Part shown: positions 16,272-24,330 of the stretch, one piece after another
How positions within the stretch are numbered: position 1 is the stretch's first letter
How the letters are laid out: each line of letters starts with the position of its first letter
Origin: Desulfobacteraceae bacterium
Lineage (GTDB): Bacteria > Desulfobacterota > Desulfobacteria > Desulfobacterales > Desulfosalsimonadaceae
Assembly: GCA_011390465.1 (NCBI GenBank)
Contig: JAABSH010000005.1
Location: 1-64,000 of the forward strand
DNA: 64,000 nt
Reading direction: 5' to 3'
Made by a program: the position numbers and the translations under genes
The notes under the pieces: generated by a model
Databases searched by the model: none
What the model was told of the DNA's origin: nothing
Seen by the model: only the letters and a program-made list of their open reading frames with translations

Positions 16272-17021
16272 ATGAAAGTTATGCGCAAAATAATTGAAAT
16301 TGACGAAGAACTTTGCGACGGCTGCGGCCAGTGCATCCTTTCCTGCGCGGAAGGCGCCCTTCAGATTGTGGACGGCAAAGCCAAAGTCGTATCCGACAAC
16401 CTGTGCGACGGCCTGGGTGCCTGCATGGGGGAATGTCCCCAGGGCGCTCTGAAAATCATTGAACGGGAAGCCGAAGAGTTTGATGAAGCGGCAGTGGAAG
16501 AATACCTGAAGCATCTGGACCCGCAAGACGCACCGGAACCGGCCATGGCCTGCGGATGCCCGTCCCACAACATCCAGGCATTTGCGTCGCAAAGTGATTG
16601 CGCGTGCATGGATACGGCAGCAGGGGCAACTGACACGCCGAAATCCGCCCTCTCCCACTGGCCGGTGCAGATCCGCCTGATTCCGCCCACGGCGCCGTTT
16701 CTGAAAAATGCGGATATCCTGGTGCTGGCGGACTGCGGGGCCGTGGCGGCAGCCAATCTGCACACACAGCTGCTGCCGGGCAAAGTGGTGATGATGGGAT
16801 GCCCCAAATTTGACGATCTGGACGAATACGCGGCCCGGTTTACGGAAATTTTCGCAACATCCGGGGTGCGCACCGTCACGGTGGTTTCCATGGAAGTGCC
16901 CTGCTGCGCGGGCCTTGCCTGGGTGGTGAAAAAAGGTCTGGCCGCGGCAAAATCAGATATTTCCTTGACAGAGATCATCATCAGTGGACAGGGTAAAATT
17001 ATTTCCGAGAAAAAAAGGTAA
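16272..17021 (+). CDS. Ferredoxin-domain protein with one incomplete cluster motif
   Basis: A 249-residue protein. The N-terminal 60 residues carry two cluster motifs: a complete one (C15, C18, C21, C25) and a second reading CDGLGACMGECP, in which Leu48 replaces the second Cys; a [3Fe-4S] cluster or an altered one is likely. The C-terminal part (about 115-240) has further cysteines (DCGAV, GCPKFDD, VPCCAGL) and an alpha/beta pattern. This architecture is common beside hybrid cluster protein genes in anaerobes, but no hcp is in this window. It lies 40 bp after the HD gene. Confidence 0.82.
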   Translation: MKVMRKIIEIDEELCDGCGQCILSCAEGALQIVDGKAKVVSDNLCDGLGACMGECPQGALKIIEREAEEFDEAAVEEYLKHLDPQDAPEPAMACGCPSHNIQAFASQSDCACMDTAAGATDTPKSALSHWPVQIRLIPPTAPFLKNADILVLADCGAVAAANLHTQLLPGKVVMMGCPKFDDLDEYAARFTEIFATSGVRTVTVVSMEVPCCAGLAWVVKKGLAAAKSDISLTEIIISGQGKIISEKKR

Positions 17022-17100
17022 CCGCAGGCCAAGCCCGACAACACCGTTGCGTACACCTGTGTCTGATTCAGATCTAACCAATTGTAATTCAGAACTTTTT

Positions 17101-17190
17101 TCTCCCGCTGAGGCGCCGGGACGCAGAGAAAATCTTTTTTCAGTGTTTTTATTCTCCGCGCCGCTGCGTCTCTGCGCGATATTTTCTTTT
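17101..17190. repeat. Inverted copies of a GCAGAG-type dispersed repeat
   Basis: Between the ferredoxin and siroheme genes, 17101-17134 (with GGCGCCGGGACGCAGAGAAA) and 17151-17186 (with GCGCCGCTGCGTCTCTGCGC) are imperfect copies in opposite orientation. A similar unit appears at 35896-35924 and a weaker one at 50728-50760. No gene seen in the gap 17022-17204. Confidence 0.55.
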
Positions 17191-17204
17191 TAAAGGAAAA
17201 GCCG

Positions 17205-18002
17205 ATGGAATGGGACAGCGACGCGGACAAGGCAATTCAAAAAGTACCGTTTTTCGTGCGGAAACGGGTGCGGTCCCGGGTGGAGGAAGCTGCCCGGGCC
17301 GCCGGCAGAAGCCGGGTGACCATGGCGGACGTTACTGCCGCCCGCGAGCGGTTTCTTAAAAAAATGGACAAAGAAGTAAAAGGCTACCAGATCGATGCCT
17401 GCTTCGGGGCCGGCGGCTGCCCGAACCGGATTGCAGACACTGACATTTCAGGAAAAATTGAAAAAATTTTAAAATCCGCGGATCTTGTGGGATTTTTGCG
17501 GGAACAGGTGGGGGAAAACCTCAAATTCCATCATGAATTCCGGATCACGGTCTCAGATTGCCCCAATGCCTGTTCCCAGCCCCAGATCAAGGATATCGGC
17601 ATCATCGGCGCCCAGGTGCCGACAATCACGGAAAATGAGTGCATCCGCTGCAATGCGTGCGTGGAAGCCTGCAGAGAAGGGGCAATCGTGCTTCCAGCGA
17701 CTTCGGAAACTCCGGAAATTGATTTTTCCCTGTGCGTCAAATGCGGCCAGTGCGTCCGGGCCTGCCCCACCGGGACCATTGCGGCAGGTAAAACCGGATA
17801 CCGGGTCCTGGTAGGCGGCAAGCTCGGCCGCCATCCCCGGCTGGCCCGGGAACTGCCCGGCATTTATTCAGAAGCGGAGGTGCTGGATATCGTCCGCCGC
17901 TGTATTGATTATTACAAAGCAAACAGCAAAAACGGAGAACGGTTTGCGGAACTGATAGAGAAAGATGAAAATTTTATCCCGGAATTGACCGGGAAAAAAT
18001 AA
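17205..18002 (+). CDS. PCP_red-like domain fused to siroheme reductase half-domain and dicluster ferredoxin
   Basis: A 265-residue protein with three modules. Residues 1-50 match the PCP_red motif (W..DA...I.KVPFFVR...R..VE..A) found at the end of light-independent protochlorophyllide reductase subunits. Residues 58-140 look like the nitrite/sulfite reductase [4Fe-4S]-siroheme region: C66-X5-C72 and C119-X3-C123. Residues 144-190 are two ferredoxin motifs (C146/149/152/156 and C177/180/183/187). This resembles compact sulfite-reductase-like proteins of anaerobes. The start has AAAGGA 8 bases upstream. It may reduce sulfite or nitrite; substrate unproven. Confidence 0.82.
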   Translation: MEWDSDADKAIQKVPFFVRKRVRSRVEEAARAAGRSRVTMADVTAARERFLKKMDKEVKGYQIDACFGAGGCPNRIADTDISGKIEKILKSADLVGFLREQVGENLKFHHEFRITVSDCPNACSQPQIKDIGIIGAQVPTITENECIRCNACVEACREGAIVLPATSETPEIDFSLCVKCGQCVRACPTGTIAAGKTGYRVLVGGKLGRHPRLARELPGIYSEAEVLDIVRRCIDYYKANSKNGERFAELIEKDENFIPELTGKK

Positions 18003-18016
18003 ATAAACAAAAGGTC

Positions 18017-18042
18017 CTTCTTCAGTCTTCAGTCTTCAGTCT
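18017..18042. repeat. Tandem CTTCAGT heptamers
   Basis: Three and a half copies of CTTCAGT follow the stop of the siroheme protein. They belong to the same style of intergenic tandem repeats seen at 241-270, 27694-27722, 27784-27868 and 62591-62682. Confidence 0.7.
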
Positions 18043-18115
18043 ATTATCAGAGAATAAAAACAGCATATTCAAAAATTCAGTCCCCCTTAAACCCTATATC
18101 TGTTCTTCGAAGCAC

Positions 18116-19018
18116 CTATTTTTTACACACCGACAATACCGGGCATGGCGCGCGGCGGATCACCCGGTCCGTGGTGGAACCCATGAGAATATCTTCCACC
18201 ATGCCGTGGCCGCGGATGCCCAGCACAATCAGGTCAATTTCATTGATTTCCGCGTACCGGTTAATTTCCGCATAGGGTTTTCCCACCAGAAGGCGGGTCT
18301 CCAGGGTCAGCCAGTTCATGGCTTCTTCCGGCACCATGGCCTGCAGGCGCTCCTTGATCATGTCGTATAAATCCTGCTTGAATTTCTCGCCGGATTCCGC
18401 TGACATTTTGAAAAGATCCTTATAACCGGAGGGTTCCACCACATGCACCATGTGCAGTTCCGCTTCAAATTCCTGGGCCATGCTGAGGCTGTTTTCAAAA
18501 GCAAGGTCTGAATCCGCTGAAAAATCACATCCCACCAGAATCTTTTGAAATGGAAAATTGGAAGGTGCGGTGGCGGCGTCCTCTTTCGCACCCCGCAAAA
18601 CCAGCAGCGGGCAGGGAAGGGTCCGCATCAGCCGTTCAGTAACAGAGCCCAGAAAAAACCGTTTTAACCCGGATCGGCCGTGGGTGGCGGTAATTACCAG
18701 ATCCGCGTTAAAATCCACCACCAGGCGGGAAATTTCTTCCGTGGTATTGCCCAGGGTCACCAGGGCCTGGGAATCAATGGGCGCATCCCCCACCAGCCGG
18801 TTGATTTCATTTTTGGCAAAATCCATAAACCGGTTCTGATGCTCAATGGGCGCGGCAACCGCCTCACCGTACATGGTGACCGTGGGAAAATCGACAACAT
18901 GGCAGACAATCAATTTGGCGCTTAACTCTTTGGCAAGGGTAATGCCGTAGCCCACAACCTGCTCCGCCAGCTTTGAAAAATCCGTGGCGCAAAATATGGT
19001 GTTGATCTGTTTTCTCAT
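18116..19018 (-). CDS. Tandem universal stress protein (two UspA domains)
   Basis: A 300-residue cytoplasmic protein of two UspA domains (about 3-142 and 155-298). Both end with the ATP-loop pattern G-x2-G-x9-G(S/T): ATHGRSGLKRFFLGSVTERL in the first and GIRGHGMVEDILMGSTTDRV in the second. Domain 1 begins NTIFCATDFS, domain 2 KILVGCDFS. Tandem Usp proteins bind ATP or act in stress adaptation; the target is unknown. The ATG start has AAGGAG 9 bases upstream. It is a single gene, with no partner in an operon. Confidence 0.93.
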   Translation of the reverse strand: MRKQINTIFCATDFSKLAEQVVGYGITLAKELSAKLIVCHVVDFPTVTMYGEAVAAPIEHQNRFMDFAKNEINRLVGDAPIDSQALVTLGNTTEEISRLVVDFNADLVITATHGRSGLKRFFLGSVTERLMRTLPCPLLVLRGAKEDAATAPSNFPFQKILVGCDFSADSDLAFENSLSMAQEFEAELHMVHVVEPSGYKDLFKMSAESGEKFKQDLYDMIKERLQAMVPEEAMNWLTLETRLLVGKPYAEINRYAEINEIDLIVLGIRGHGMVEDILMGSTTDRVIRRAPCPVLSVCKK

Positions 19019-19290
19019 GATGCCGGCTCTCCTTTTGATTGGGTTAATTTATTTGACCGCCATATGCTTTCGGTTGTATATTTTAACACACCCCTAAGGG
19101 ATAAACAACTATTACAGGACCGGTCCACGGTAAAATTGTTCTGATGTGAAAGCCAATACAAGACAGAAAGTTGAATGAAATACTGATTTCGACGTTCACT
19201 GTTGGACGTTCAATGTTCGATGTTCAAGAATCTTTTGGCGTATGTCCAAAACGCGGGAACAAATTTACCGTGCAATCCGGTTTATACGGA
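19019..19290. other. Intergenic region without visible gene
   Basis: It lies between the start of the Usp gene and the stop of trmO. The only structure seen is a short degenerate tandem tract of GTTCGAT/GTTCACT-type units at about 19190-19232. The open frames crossing it are opposite-strand shadows. Confidence 0.4.
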
Positions 19291-19722
19291 TCAGTCTCCT
19301 CGTGCATCCTCCGGACAACTCGGACAATTCGATGTGCCGGTGATATGGGGCTTGATGTCCAGAATCGGGGTGCCGTCCAGCATATCCGCGTGTTTGACGG
19401 TAATAATATTTTTATCAACCGCCAGCACCTCAAGCACGGACAGGCCGATGGGATTGGGCCGGTATGGCGAACAGATGCTGAACACGCCCATGGGTTTCTG
19501 CCGGTGGGGCGGGGTCTGGTTCAGAAACGAAGGATCAAATTTTTTGCTTTTATGAAAATTAAACAGCACAACAATCTTCTCGCCCGGCGCAATATCCTTT
19601 AACCCGGGCCCATACATTTCATCGATTTCAATGGTTCCCACAACATCAGAAACACTCCAGTGCCGGGGAATGTCTGTTGTTTTTGTATGAAAAACACCGA
19701 TCGGCGTCATTTCGATTTTCAT
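19291..19722 (-). CDS. trmO: tRNA (N6-threonylcarbamoyl-A37)-N6-methyltransferase, TrmO/TsaA family
   Basis: A 143-residue protein covering one TsaA (UPF0066) domain: the N-terminal strand IGVFHT, a middle segment ending LFNFHKS, and the SAM-site motif SPYRPNPIGLSV at about 84-95, followed by the strand DGTPILDIKP. TrmO methylates t6A at position 37 of certain tRNAs. The protein lacks the C-terminal extension of E. coli TrmO and ends in a short tail with a CPSC pair, as in many archaeal and anaerobe members. ATG preceded by AAAGGG. No operon partner is evident. Confidence 0.9.
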   Translation of the reverse strand: MKIEMTPIGVFHTKTTDIPRHWSVSDVVGTIEIDEMYGPGLKDIAPGEKIVVLFNFHKSKKFDPSFLNQTPPHRQKPMGVFSICSPYRPNPIGLSVLEVLAVDKNIITVKHADMLDGTPILDIKPHITGTSNCPSCPEDARGD

Positions 19723-19890
19723 TTTACCGCCCTTTCTCTGTCCATAATATTTTTGTACCCGCAGCGACTCCGCGCGAAATAATTTTTTTAAGGTGAACTT
19801 CCCTGAAAGCCGTGAATCATTGTTTCAGCAAATCATTGCAGGGTTTTCCGCAAAAAAACGCCGTATACTTTAAAAATGTCAAGGCGTGCC

Positions 19891-21279
19891 CTAAATCAAT
19901 TCCATCCGGGCCACCGCCTCAATATGAAAGGTGTGGGGAAACATATCCACAGGCTGAACCTCGGCAATCCGGTAGATGTCTTTCATCATGGCCGCATCCC
20001 GGGCCAGGGTGGCGGGGTTGCAGGAAACGTAGACAATCCGAGGGGGTGCCAGATCCAGCACCTGTTTGACCACATCCTTGTGTATGCCGGTTCTGGGAGG
20101 ATCAATGATCAGCACATCCGGGGTCCGGTCAATTTTTGCCCCCACCTCCCGGATATCTCCTGCCATAAAACGGCAGTTGGTCACTCCGTTCTTTTTGCAA
20201 TTCTCCCGGGCATCTGCCACTGCGCTCTCCACAATTTCAATGCCAGTTATTTCCGCGGCCCCGTCCGACAGCCAGATGGGAATGGTGCCGGTGCCGCTGT
20301 AAAGATCCAGCACCTTTTCTTTGCCCGTTAGTCGGGCAAATTCCCTGACCGTATCATAGAGCACAACAGCCCCCCGGGTGTTGGTCTGGAAAAACGAGTT
20401 GGCGGAAATGTCAAATTCATAAGGTCCCAGCTTTTCTTTCAAACAGAAATCGCCGGCCAGATGAATTTCATATTCACCAATCGCCACCCCCGCCTTGCTG
20501 GCCGTGACATTGTTGACCACGGAGACGACATTGGGATATTTTTCGCGCAACCTATCCGCCAGGGGCTGCACTTCGGCAAGATCCTTATCCGCGGTCACAA
20601 TATTGACCAGCCACCTGTCATGGGCAACAGAATGCCGCAGCATCAGAAACCGCCAGAATCCTTCGTGGGATTTGAGGCCGTAAAGGGGCCGGGGCGAGCT
20701 TTTCATATAATGTTTTACGGTATTTAAAATATCATTGCCCCTGTCCGGCTGAATCAGGCACTGGTCAATATCCAGAACTTTGTGAAAGGTTCCCGGCACA
20801 TGCAGGCCCAGGGCAAAATTGCCGTCAAGGGTGTCATCTCCCATTTCGCGGGGCAAAAGCCACCGCCGGTCAGAGGCGGAAAACTCCATTTTGTTCCGGT
20901 ATCCAAATATCTTTTCCGATGCTTTGGCCGGATGCACAATAACATTTTTAAACCCGCCGATATGGGCCAGAGATTCCGCCACATGGCGCTGTTTGTATTC
21001 CAGCTGCTTTGCATAGTTAAAAAACTGCCACTTGCATCCCCCGCAAAACCCGCTGTACGCGCACGGTGCATCAATCCGGTCCACTGAAGGGGACAGCAGT
21101 TCCAGAATCCGTGACTCGGCATAATTCTTTTTTTTCCGGACAATGCGGGCCAGCACCTGATCGCCGGGCACGGCCTGTTCCACAAACACCGTAAATCCGT
21201 CCACTTTGGCAATCCCCTTGCCGCCGAACGCCAGATCTGTGACCGCAAGTTCAATTTCCCCACCTTTTTTAATATTCAT
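19891..21279 (-). CDS. rlmD: 23S rRNA (uracil-C5)-methyltransferase, RlmD/TrmA family
   Basis: A 462-residue protein. An N-terminal TRAM domain (about 5-60) is followed by the [4Fe-4S] cysteines in CAYSGFCGGC and a distal Cys before the SAM-dependent methyltransferase domain (about 285-460). The SAM loop is LDLYSGTGTIPI, the substrate aspartate motif is DPPRTG, and the nucleophile is in YVSCNPATLARD. The family methylates U1939 or U747 in 23S rRNA, or U54 in tRNA; which uridine is served cannot be decided from sequence. Single gene, ATG start. Confidence 0.9.
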   Translation of the reverse strand: MNIKKGGEIELAVTDLAFGGKGIAKVDGFTVFVEQAVPGDQVLARIVRKKKNYAESRILELLSPSVDRIDAPCAYSGFCGGCKWQFFNYAKQLEYKQRHVAESLAHIGGFKNVIVHPAKASEKIFGYRNKMEFSASDRRWLLPREMGDDTLDGNFALGLHVPGTFHKVLDIDQCLIQPDRGNDILNTVKHYMKSSPRPLYGLKSHEGFWRFLMLRHSVAHDRWLVNIVTADKDLAEVQPLADRLREKYPNVVSVVNNVTASKAGVAIGEYEIHLAGDFCLKEKLGPYEFDISANSFFQTNTRGAVVLYDTVREFARLTGKEKVLDLYSGTGTIPIWLSDGAAEITGIEIVESAVADARENCKKNGVTNCRFMAGDIREVGAKIDRTPDVLIIDPPRTGIHKDVVKQVLDLAPPRIVYVSCNPATLARDAAMMKDIYRIAEVQPVDMFPHTFHIEAVARMELI

Positions 21280-21649
21280 ATAACCTCATGGCCCCGGATT
21301 CATAATATTTTATTCTGCTTGGCTCAAATTAGGCCGGTCGGCACGGTGGCCGACCCTACACAGTCCGGAGATTTCGCCCGGTTCGTAGGGCAGGCCACCG
21401 TGCCTGCCGGAAATGAAATAATGGTCTTTATGGTGTATCAACTTGAGTTAAGTGGATAACCAAATATTTTATTTTTTACTGGATCATCATTTTTAATTCT
21501 GGTTTAATTCCGAATTAATCTTGGATATAGTCATTACTGATATTAAAATCAACCGCCGATTCACGCAGGACAAATTCCTGAAGCGAAAATAAACCACAGA
21601 GATCCCGAAAATCACAGAAATCCTGAAGATCCCGACAGAGACTGAAATA
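21280..21649. repeat. Intergenic region with an inverted repeat (GGCACGGTGGCC type)
   Basis: GGCACGGTGGCCGACCCTAC (21340-21359) matches the reverse complement of 21385-21404 at 18 of 20 positions. The arms share the GTAGGG/CCCTAC boundary with the elements at 401 and 10106. From 21590 to 21645 several ATCCCGA/ATCCTGA units occur before the hydrolase. No other gene is seen. Confidence 0.6.
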
Positions 21650-22372
21650 ATGCAAAAAACCCTTTATTTTTTTTCAGATGAATACCGGCTTCACGGCACC
21701 CTTCACCTGCCGGAGATAAAAAATCCACCCGTAATTATCGGCTCCCACGGCCTGCTCAGCACCGGCGACTCGCCCAAACAGATTGCCCTGGCCAACGCCT
21801 GCGTGGGCCGGGGCATGGCGTATTTCCGGTATGACCATCGCGGATGCGGGCAAAGCACCGGAGAGTTGAAAACCGCCACCACTTTTGACGGCCGGTGCCG
21901 GGATCTTGCAGCGGCCGGCGATACCATCCGCAATCTGCCGGATACCGGAGAGGCAATTGCCCTGTTCGGCAGCAGCTTCGGCGGGGCCGTCAGCCTGGCC
22001 ATGGCCGGATCCCTGGCCGCTTCATCCATTGTCACCGTGGCTGCCCCGTTGTGCAGCGAAAGCATCCGGGAGCCCTATGTCAATGATCCGGACCACATTG
22101 CCGTAATCAAAACCCTGGACCGGGAAAGCCTGTTTTTCGACATCCGGGACAAAATCCCGGGAATCCGCCATGTGCTTGCGTTTCACGGAGACGCGGACCA
22201 GATCGTGCCTTTTGAAAACGCGATAGAGCTGGAAAAAAATGCCGCAGCCCCCAAAGAACTGGTGCGCCAGACAAACGGGGACCACCAGATGAGCGATGAA
22301 ATCCATCAGAAAACCTTTGTCCAAAAAGCAGTCACCTGGTATGAAACTTTTTTCAGGCCCAAATCCAGTTAA
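21650..22372 (+). CDS. Alpha/beta hydrolase (serine esterase/lipase-like)
   Basis: A 240-residue cytoplasmic protein with the alpha/beta hydrolase pattern: the oxyanion segment IIGSHGLLSTGDS, the FRYDHRGCGQSTG strand-turn, the nucleophile elbow GSSFGG (Ser near 109), an acidic residue in HGDADQIVP and a histidine in GDHQMSD. The lid is short. It is closest in style to peptidase S9/YqiA-type hydrolases with unknown ester or amide substrate. No signal peptide. It stands alone in front of the ilv leader. Confidence 0.85.
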   Translation: MQKTLYFFSDEYRLHGTLHLPEIKNPPVIIGSHGLLSTGDSPKQIALANACVGRGMAYFRYDHRGCGQSTGELKTATTFDGRCRDLAAAGDTIRNLPDTGEAIALFGSSFGGAVSLAMAGSLAASSIVTVAAPLCSESIREPYVNDPDHIAVIKTLDRESLFFDIRDKIPGIRHVLAFHGDADQIVPFENAIELEKNAAAPKELVRQTNGDHQMSDEIHQKTFVQKAVTWYETFFRPKSS

Positions 22373-22390
22373 AAAAACCAAAAAACCGGC

Positions 22391-22419
22391 TTGACAAGCC
22401 AGAATTAAATTGATAATTG
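22391..22419 (+). promoter_or_regulatory. Probable sigma-70 promoter of the ilv operon
   Basis: A perfect -35 box TTGACA lies at 22391-22396. A -10 candidate follows in TGATAATTG: TAATTG at 22414-22419 gives 17-bp spacing, GATAAT at 22412-22417 gives 15. Transcription would begin about 25 bases before the leader ATG, as expected for an attenuated leader. Confidence 0.65.
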
Positions 22420-22450
22420 AATCAGATCAAAATTAAAGGCATCGAAAAAA

Positions 22451-22552
22451 ATGAAGAAATTCAAAGTTATTATCAGCAATCTGTTACGCGTTAGTGTCCT
22501 TCTTGTGGGCGTCCTTGGTATTATTGACGTCTGCAACCACGACAAGTGCTGA
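22451..22552 (+). CDS. ilv operon leader peptide
   Basis: A 33-residue frame, too short for usual gene calls, starting ATG and ending TGA just before the attenuator. It contains six Val, four Ile and five Leu codons, clustered as VII, LLRVSVLLVGVLGII and DV. Such a string of the three end-product amino acids is the hallmark of an ilv leader, whose translation rate senses charged tRNA-Val, -Ile and -Leu. No specific ribosome site better than a purine-rich stretch (AAAGGCATCGAAAAAA) is seen. The peptide itself needs no function. Confidence 0.85.
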   Translation: MKKFKVIISNLLRVSVLLVGVLGIIDVCNHDKC

Positions 22553-22627
22553 TAATGGCCTGAGTTTACGTCCATTTAATCCAAAAAACCGTTATCAGCG
22601 AAAATCCGCTGATAACGGTTTTTTTTT
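22470..22627 (+). promoter_or_regulatory. Transcription attenuator of the ilv operon (four-segment switch)
   Basis: Segments: 1, TTATCAGCA at 22470-22478 inside the leader; 2, TGCTGATAATGG at 22547-22558 over the leader stop; 3, CCGTTATCAGCG at 22589-22600; 4, CGCTGATAACGG at 22607-22618. Segment 1 pairs perfectly with the start of 2; 2 pairs with 3 using two G-U pairs (antiterminator); 3 pairs perfectly with 4 (terminator). Ribosome stalling at Val/Ile/Leu codons would free segment 2 and allow read-through. Confidence 0.85.
22587..22627 (+). terminator. Intrinsic terminator arm of the ilv attenuator
   Basis: A perfect 14-bp stem, AACCGTTATCAGCG (22587-22600) with CGCTGATAACGGTT (22607-22620), a 6-base loop and a run of nine T from 22619. 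It ends 15 bases before the ilvD start and is the 3:4 hairpin of the attenuator. Confidence 0.9.
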
Positions 22628-22642
22628 GACGGAGGGAACAAC

Positions 22643-24310
22643 ATGAAAAGTGACAGCGCCAAAAAAGGAATCGAACGGGCCCCGCACCGGTCATTAATGA
22701 AAGGCATCGGATTTACGGATGAAGAAATCAGCCGGCCGCTCATCGGTGTGGCCAATTCCGTCAACACCGCCATCCCGGGCCACGTGCATCTGGACAAAAT
22801 CACGGAAGCGGTCAAAGCCGGTATTTACATGGCCGGGGGCACGCCTGTGGAATTCGGCACCATTGGCGTGTGCGACGGCATTGCCATGAACCATGTGGGC
22901 ATGAAATATTCCCTGGGCAGCCGGGAACTGATCGCGGATTCTGTTGAAGTCATGGGTATTGCCCATGCCCTGGACGGCATGGTCATGGTTCCCAATTGCG
23001 ATAAAATCGTGCCCGGCATGCTCATGGCCGCGGCCCGGCTGGATATTCCGTCAATTGTCATCAGCGGCGGGCCCATGCTGGCCGGAAAAAGCCCAAAAGA
23101 TCCCAAAAAAGCAGTGGATCTCATCACAGTGTTTGAAGCAGTGGGCGCGGTGCGGGCCGGCAAAATGAGCGAGGCCGACCTCTTGGGCATTGAAGACGCG
23201 GCCTGCCCTACCTGCGGTTCCTGTTCCGGCATGTTCACGGCCAATTCCATGAACTGCCTCACGGAAGTCATCGGCATGGGGCTGCCCGGCAACGGCACCA
23301 TTCCGGCGGTGATGTCCGCCCGGATTCGCCTGGCCAAAATGGCGGGCATGAAAATAATGGAGCTCATCGAAAAACAGATCACCCCGAGTCAGATTTTGAC
23401 ACGACAGGCCTTTGAAAACGCCCTGACCGTGGATATGGCCCTGGGCTGCTCCACCAATACCGTGCTGCACCTGACGGCGCTTGCCCATGAAGCCGGCATG
23501 CCCATTGATCTCAACCTGATCAACGACATCAGCCGGCGCACCCCCCACCTCTGCTCCCTGAGCCCGGGCGGGGCCTATCACATTGAAGATCTGTATTATG
23601 CCGGCGGCATCCAGGCGGTCATGAAAGTGCTGGCGGAAAACGGGGCCATTCATCAGGATTGCCTGACCGTTACCGGCCGGACAGTCAAAGACAATATCGC
23701 GGACGCTGCGGTGCGTGATCCGGAAGTGATCCGCTCCTATGACAACTGCTATCACAAAATCGGCGGCCTGGTCGTGCTGTTCGGCAATCTGGCCCCCAAC
23801 GGCTGCGTGGTGAAACAGTCTGCGGTGGTGCCGGAAATGATGATCCATGAAGGTCCGGCCCGGGTATTTGATTCTGAAGAAGCGGCATCCGATGCCATCT
23901 TAAACGGCAAAATCGTCAAAGGCGATGTGGTGGTGATCCGGTATGAAGGCCCCATGGGCGGCCCGGGCATGCGGGAAATGCTGACCCCCACTTCCGCCAT
24001 CGCGGGCATGGAACTGGACGCCCATGTGGCGCTCATCACGGACGGCCGGTTCTCCGGCGGCACCCGGGGGGCGGCCATCGGTCATGTTTCGCCGGAAGCC
24101 ATGCAGCAGGGTCCCATTGCCATTGTAAAAGAAGGCGATATCATTGCCATTGATATCCCGAACAAACAGATTACCTTAAAAGTTGATGACCATGAAATCA
24201 ATGACCGGCTGGCAAAATGGAAAAAACCAGCCCCCAGCATCACCAAAGGTTACATGGCCCGCTACGCCCGCATGGTGTCGTCCGCGGACAAAGGCGCGGT
24301 GATGAATTAA
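22643..24310 (+). CDS. ilvD: Dihydroxy-acid dehydratase
   Basis: A 555-residue IlvD/Edd protein. Fe-S ligands are visible as NCDK near residue 119 and [18 protein letters not shown] near 190-210; the C-terminal substrate motif [10 protein letters not shown] is present near 470. It dehydrates dihydroxyisovalerate and dihydroxymethylvalerate to the keto acids in valine and isoleucine synthesis, in the cytoplasm. It is the first structural gene after the attenuator, with GGAGGG 7 bases before the ATG. ilvB follows after 20 bp. Confidence 0.96.
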   Translation: MKSDSAKKGIERAPHRSLMKGIGFTDEEISRPLIGVANSVNTAIPGHVHLDKITEAVKAGIYMAGGTPVEFGTIGVCDGIAMNHVGMKYSLGSRELIADSVEVMGIAHALDGMVMVPNCDKIVPGMLMAAARLDIPSIVISGGPMLAGKSPKDPKKAVDLITVFEAVGAVRAGKMSEADLLGIEDAACPTCGSCSGMFTANSMNCLTEVIGMGLPGNGTIPAVMSARIRLAKMAGMKIMELIEKQITPSQILTRQAFENALTVDMALGCSTNTVLHLTALAHEAGMPIDLNLINDISRRTPHLCSLSPGGAYHIEDLYYAGGIQAVMKVLAENGAIHQDCLTVTGRTVKDNIADAAVRDPEVIRSYDNCYHKIGGLVVLFGNLAPNGCVVKQSAVVPEMMIHEGPARVFDSEEAASDAILNGKIVKGDVVVIRYEGPMGGPGMREMLTPTSAIAGMELDAHVALITDGRFSGGTRGAAIGHVSPEAMQQGPIAIVKEGDIIAIDIPNKQITLKVDDHEINDRLAKWKKPAPSITKGYMARYARMVSSADKGAVMN

Positions 24311-24330
24311 AAAAATAAGGATGGTTGATC

